The notes beneath the pieces were generated by a model. That model worked only from the letters and a program-made list of their open reading frames with translations, was not told the origin of the DNA and ran no database searches. Shown in pieces: positions 61,516-64,000 of a DNA stretch of 64,000 nt (within the stretch, counting starts at the first letter, position 1; each line of letters opens with the position of its first letter). The DNA is from Candidatus Latescibacterota bacterium. Its GTDB lineage: Bacteria; JAAXHH01. The stretch is from NCBI GenBank assembly GCA_022821085.1, contig JAJEEG010000005.1:47116-111115 (forward strand), given 5' to 3'. Made by a program: the position numbers and the translations under genes.

Positions 61516-61935
61516 TCAAACGGACCAAGGATTGATTACCTCAATTCCGCAGTACTCGAAATCCTCGACATTACGTGTTGCGACAGCCGCCTCATAACAT
61601 CTTGCGATTGCGGCCAATTGACAATCCGCGAAGCTGATCGGCTTTCCAATTGCTCGTCGATTGGCAGCGATCACTGCGTGCAAACGCGCGGCCTCACTGT
61701 CAAAGGGTAGAATGCGTCGTTCGAAATCTTCTCGAAGCATATTCTCGACTTCAGATGTCAGTCTTTCACGCCGTCGACCCACGGGCAGAATTGCAACACC
61801 GAAGCGCAACTCGGCTTCAGTGACAGCCGAGAGGAATACATCTTCAGTGATTTGCGCATCAAGCCAGGAAATCACGGAGGGATCTGGCGCGGGACGCGTC
61901 AGTTCTGATACGACATTAGTATCGAGAAGGATCAT
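61516..61935 (-). CDS. FitB/VapC-type PIN-domain toxin
   Basis: This 139-aa PIN RNase starts MILLDTNVVSELTRPAPDPSVISWLD, the typical start of FitB-like toxins. Acidic residues lie in D5, TEAELRFG and ISFADCQLAAIA. The C-terminal ATRNVEDFEYCGIEVINPW is also characteristic. It pairs with the FitA-like antitoxin 11 bp upstream. It lies between that antitoxin and hsdR, as toxin-antitoxin genes commonly do in restriction operons. Confidence 0.93.
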   Translation of the reverse strand: MILLDTNVVSELTRPAPDPSVISWLDAQITEDVFLSAVTEAELRFGVAILPVGRRRERLTSEVENMLREDFERRILPFDSEAARLHAVIAANRRAIGKPISFADCQLAAIARCYEAAVATRNVEDFEYCGIEVINPWSV

Positions 61936-61946
61936 TCAGGAGGAAC

Positions 61947-62189
61947 TCAACCTAACTCCGGAGGATCGCGCATCGGCTCGCGGGGGGGTATGTCTAGCTC
62001 AACACCGCCCAAGGGCTCAAAACGAGCACGTATCGACTGTGCCAATTTCACACGAGGGTTGTTATTGGCCAGTGCTACTCGAAGGATTACACGGACTTCT
62101 TCCTCCATAGAGTGACCATGCTCGGCTGCTTGGATGCGCAGTCTCTGCTTTATATCATCACTTAGATTTCGAATAGTCATACTAGCCAT
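61947..62189 (-). CDS. FitA-type ribbon-helix-helix antitoxin
   Basis: This 80-aa protein, MASMTIRNLSDDIKQRLRIQAAEHGHSMEEEVRVILRVAL, is an Arc/MetJ-like RHH DNA-binding domain with a C-terminal toxin-wrapping tail. It precedes the PIN gene in the usual antitoxin-first order and is expected to repress the pair. Confidence 0.92.
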   Translation of the reverse strand: MASMTIRNLSDDIKQRLRIQAAEHGHSMEEEVRVILRVALANNNPRVKLAQSIRARFEPLGGVELDIPPREPMRDPPELG

Positions 62190-62310
62190 GTGGTGTTTCC
62201 TCTTTGGTTGTATTCAATATAGCTAATGATATCATTGATGTCAATGCAATCACATTTTTTATTTCCATTTTATTATAACCCAAGTTTCAATCAAACTACA
62301 GTGGGTAATA

Positions 62311-63777
62311 CTAATTTCCCAAATCGTCCAATAGACAGATTTTGTCATTCGGTATGGGCAACATTGTAAGGTATCTCATTGGTACCTGTACATTAGTAAC
62401 CAACCTATGGTCAATCCTATCTGGGTTTACCGTCAGCCCAGTAATCGTATTCAAGCTTGTGGGATTAATTACGATCCAATTTGTCCTCCTGAGATGTTTG
62501 CTTAACTCATCTTTTGCTTCTCCACGAAAACGCCGGCATATCTCACTGATCTCAGCGACCGTTCTAGCAAGTCTTAGTCTTTTGCACTCAACGACTAAGA
62601 TCTCTCCGTCAGGTTTCCAAGCCAAAACATCTACATCCCCGAGTTCAGACGATGCACCAATTTGTGTCATAGGCACTTCGATTTTTGTTCGCCATCCGTG
62701 TGAACTCAGATGTTCAGCGACTGCGATCGTGAATTCATGGCCTTTTTTGTCTGTAATCCCGCCAAGGAATTGTTTCATAACTTCCGAAGAACAAAACTCC
62801 TGCGGTAGATGACCATTTTCAATACAACTTAACAGAAAGCGGAATCCCAATTGTAGAGTGCCAACTCCAAATACAACCACATCCTTGTCCTGTTTCCCAA
62901 ACGTAAGTAACGGTTTAAAAACCACCGAAAGTCGACGACTATAACGCCATGGTTCAATATCTCTATTACACATACCAGAAGGCGGAGCGTCCCATTTGGG
63001 TCTGTGGGTTATACTAAAAGCTGAAATGAACACGTTGGTTAGATTATCGGAGAATTCTCTTTTCGAAGATAGTCTACTTTTTATCTCGCCTATTGTTGTT
63101 GTGACTACAATCTGATCGTAGTCAACTGCGATTTCGAAGATCTCCTCAATGCCAGCTACGGCATCTTGTAACGCGATACCGAACTCATTCTCAAATGCAT
63201 TAAGAAAGTCCTCTGAATAAACTTCCTCAACCGGCTTTGGTGTTTCAGACGTGCGGTTACGATACAAGTCACTGTATTTGGATGCTGATTCTCTGAAATC
63301 ATCCGTAACATGTGCTTTGATAAATGGTCCGATGACTGAATTGATGAACTCATGGTCTATGGAATATGTTCCATTATCATGCAACACGATTTGAGGATCG
63401 ATTAACTTGTTTCTTATTCCGTCGGAATGAGCTGCGACTTCTTGTATCAGGGCAGCTTTCGCGATAAGCTCATCCATTTGTTCTTGTGAAAGCAGATCTC
63501 CTCCAGAGTCTGGGCATTCACATACCGCCATTTCCAACAAGGTTCGAATTGCCAAGTCAGTTATACTTCTCATTCCCTCATGTTTATGAACAGTAGTATC
63601 GACATCGTCTATCGACCCGTATAAAGATTGAACCGCTTTTGCAGTTCGGCGCCAACGATTACGGTCGTGGATGTTACCTTCATGAGCGAAAAACAAGACT
63701 TGTAAAACTGATGCGCGATCGAGTTGTTTCAATTGATCGCGAAGCTTAATCCAGATTTTGACAACAACATTGTTCAA
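62311..63777 (-). CDS. Unrecognised large protein with C-terminal PD-(D/E)XK nuclease motif
   Basis: This 488-aa protein has a helical N-terminal ~340 residues with no family I know. A restriction-endonuclease-like domain follows at ~345-440: GHEFTIAVAEHLSSHGWRTKIEV, GDVDVLAWKPDGEILVVECKRLR, which gives the D...ExK active-site residues. The start is a TTG at 63777 with weak SD; no ATG lies upstream before a stop codon, and an internal ATG with GAGGG lies ~65 codons in. The gene is AT-rich, between an IS and a toxin-antitoxin pair, which is typical of defence genes. Function is not assigned. Confidence 0.7.
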   Translation of the reverse strand: MNNVVVKIWIKLRDQLKQLDRASVLQVLFFAHEGNIHDRNRWRRTAKAVQSLYGSIDDVDTTVHKHEGMRSITDLAIRTLLEMAVCECPDSGGDLLSQEQMDELIAKAALIQEVAAHSDGIRNKLIDPQIVLHDNGTYSIDHEFINSVIGPFIKAHVTDDFRESASKYSDLYRNRTSETPKPVEEVYSEDFLNAFENEFGIALQDAVAGIEEIFEIAVDYDQIVVTTTIGEIKSRLSSKREFSDNLTNVFISAFSITHRPKWDAPPSGMCNRDIEPWRYSRRLSVVFKPLLTFGKQDKDVVVFGVGTLQLGFRFLLSCIENGHLPQEFCSSEVMKQFLGGITDKKGHEFTIAVAEHLSSHGWRTKIEVPMTQIGASSELGDVDVLAWKPDGEILVVECKRLRLARTVAEISEICRRFRGEAKDELSKHLRRTNWIVINPTSLNTITGLTVNPDRIDHRLVTNVQVPMRYLTMLPIPNDKICLLDDLGN

Positions 63778-63881
63778 AAATGCATTACACGCACTCTTTG
63801 AATCTATAACAGTATCTTCGTCAGTTGGTCGACAGCCCTCAGACAGTTTTATTTTAGCAAACGGAATAAACAGTTATGGGC

Positions 63882-63910
63882 TTGACAAGTCGGATTGCAT
63901 GTTGTATATT
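63882..63910 (+). promoter_or_regulatory. Promoter of the transposase gene
   Basis: TTGACA (63882-63887) and TATATT (63905-63910) are spaced by 17 bp, a near-consensus sigma-70 promoter ~50 bp ahead of the transposase ATG. It lies within the presumed left end of the insertion sequence. Confidence 0.7.
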
Positions 63911-63962
63911 GAAGTGTAGATAAGGATAACAACAACGCAATCAACGACTTGGAGCCACTACA

Positions 63963-64000
63963 ATGAACCTCATCGAACTGTTTAGACGCTTCCCCGATCA
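63963..64000 (+). CDS. 5' end of an IS1595-family transposase
   Basis: Twelve codons are visible: MNLIELFRRFPD, which matches the usual start of IS1595-group transposases (MNLIELFKRFPDE...ACI.YLE), whose next part is a zinc ribbon and DDNK/ER-type catalytic domain outside this window. GGAG precedes the ATG and a strong promoter lies upstream. The assignment rests on the short N-terminus. Confidence 0.6.
   Translation, partial: MNLIELFRRFPD

Noticed and set aside
1-64000. CRISPR array
   Set aside because: The short repeats seen have two or three copies without unique spacers of constant length, so they are tandem duplications.

Overview
The window is 64 kb of bacterial chromosome in two parts. 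Positions 1 to about 55.4 kb are GC-rich and densely coded, with strong G/C third-position preference. From about 55.4 kb to the right edge the composition becomes clearly AT-richer and the content changes to restriction, nuclease and toxin-antitoxin genes, ending in an insertion sequence. No rRNA, tRNA or CRISPR array was seen. The gene mix suggests a Gram-negative, probably uncultured, marine or environmental bacterium near the FCB group, Gemmatimonadota or Latescibacterota. The clues are a GWxTD/TPR secreted protein, Big_2 lipoprotein, DUF547, GH106-like and five-bladed-propeller hydrolases, a CobA-HemD fusion, and a CzcA/CusA efflux system with TolC. This placement is inference, not proof.

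Layout. 0-2.3 kb: end of an APH-type phosphotransferase, era, and a class IV aminotransferase. 2.4-10.9 kb: a tetrapyrrole cluster (HemX/CcsA-like membrane protein, precorrin-2 dehydrogenase, hemA, hemC, cobA-hemD fusion, a multi-zinc-ribbon protein, hemB, hemL). It covers glutamyl-tRNA to uroporphyrinogen III and a siroheme branch; genes overlap or abut, and candidate promoters lie at 2360 and 7934. 11-18.4 kb: Big_2 lipoprotein, FtsX/MacB-type permease, GWxTD protein. 18.4-25.8 kb: M29 aminopeptidase, GH106-like hydrolase, an unknown protein, a serine-hydrolase homologue lacking its catalytic Ser and Lys, an ABC solute-binding lipoprotein, and DUF1330. 25.8-30 kb, minus strand: three antitoxin-like or small proteins with no toxin (HicB, DUF2283, AbrB), an Eis-like acetyltransferase, a double-VOC lipoprotein, a cytochrome c'-like lipoprotein, and a DUF5683-like protein.

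30-37.5 kb: protein quality control (lon with an elaborate sigma-54-like upstream region; htrA/degP with a strong sigma-70-like promoter), then gpmI and a ROK kinase. 37.5-40.4 kb: two paralogous MarR regulators around a 770-bp gene-free interval, and a toxin-first VapC/Phd-type module under an operator-promoter. 40.5-47.2 kb: heavy-metal efflux operon (Cys-rich secreted protein, TolC-like, adaptor with duplicated metal-binding modules, CzcA/CusA RND pump). 47.3-55.4 kb: NUDIX, mutS, FMN reductase, TlpA-like, DUF547, TVP38-like, and a propeller hydrolase. 55.5-64 kb: defence island on the minus strand (DUF262/DUF1524 GmrSD-like, YgjP-like metallopeptidase, HsdR without HsdM/HsdS, FitAB-type toxin-antitoxin, an unrecognised large PD-(D/E)XK protein), bounded by the 5' end of an IS1595-like transposase.

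A theme across the GC-rich part is the recurrence of short tandem duplications just after stop codons, at protein C-termini, in linkers and in signal peptides.
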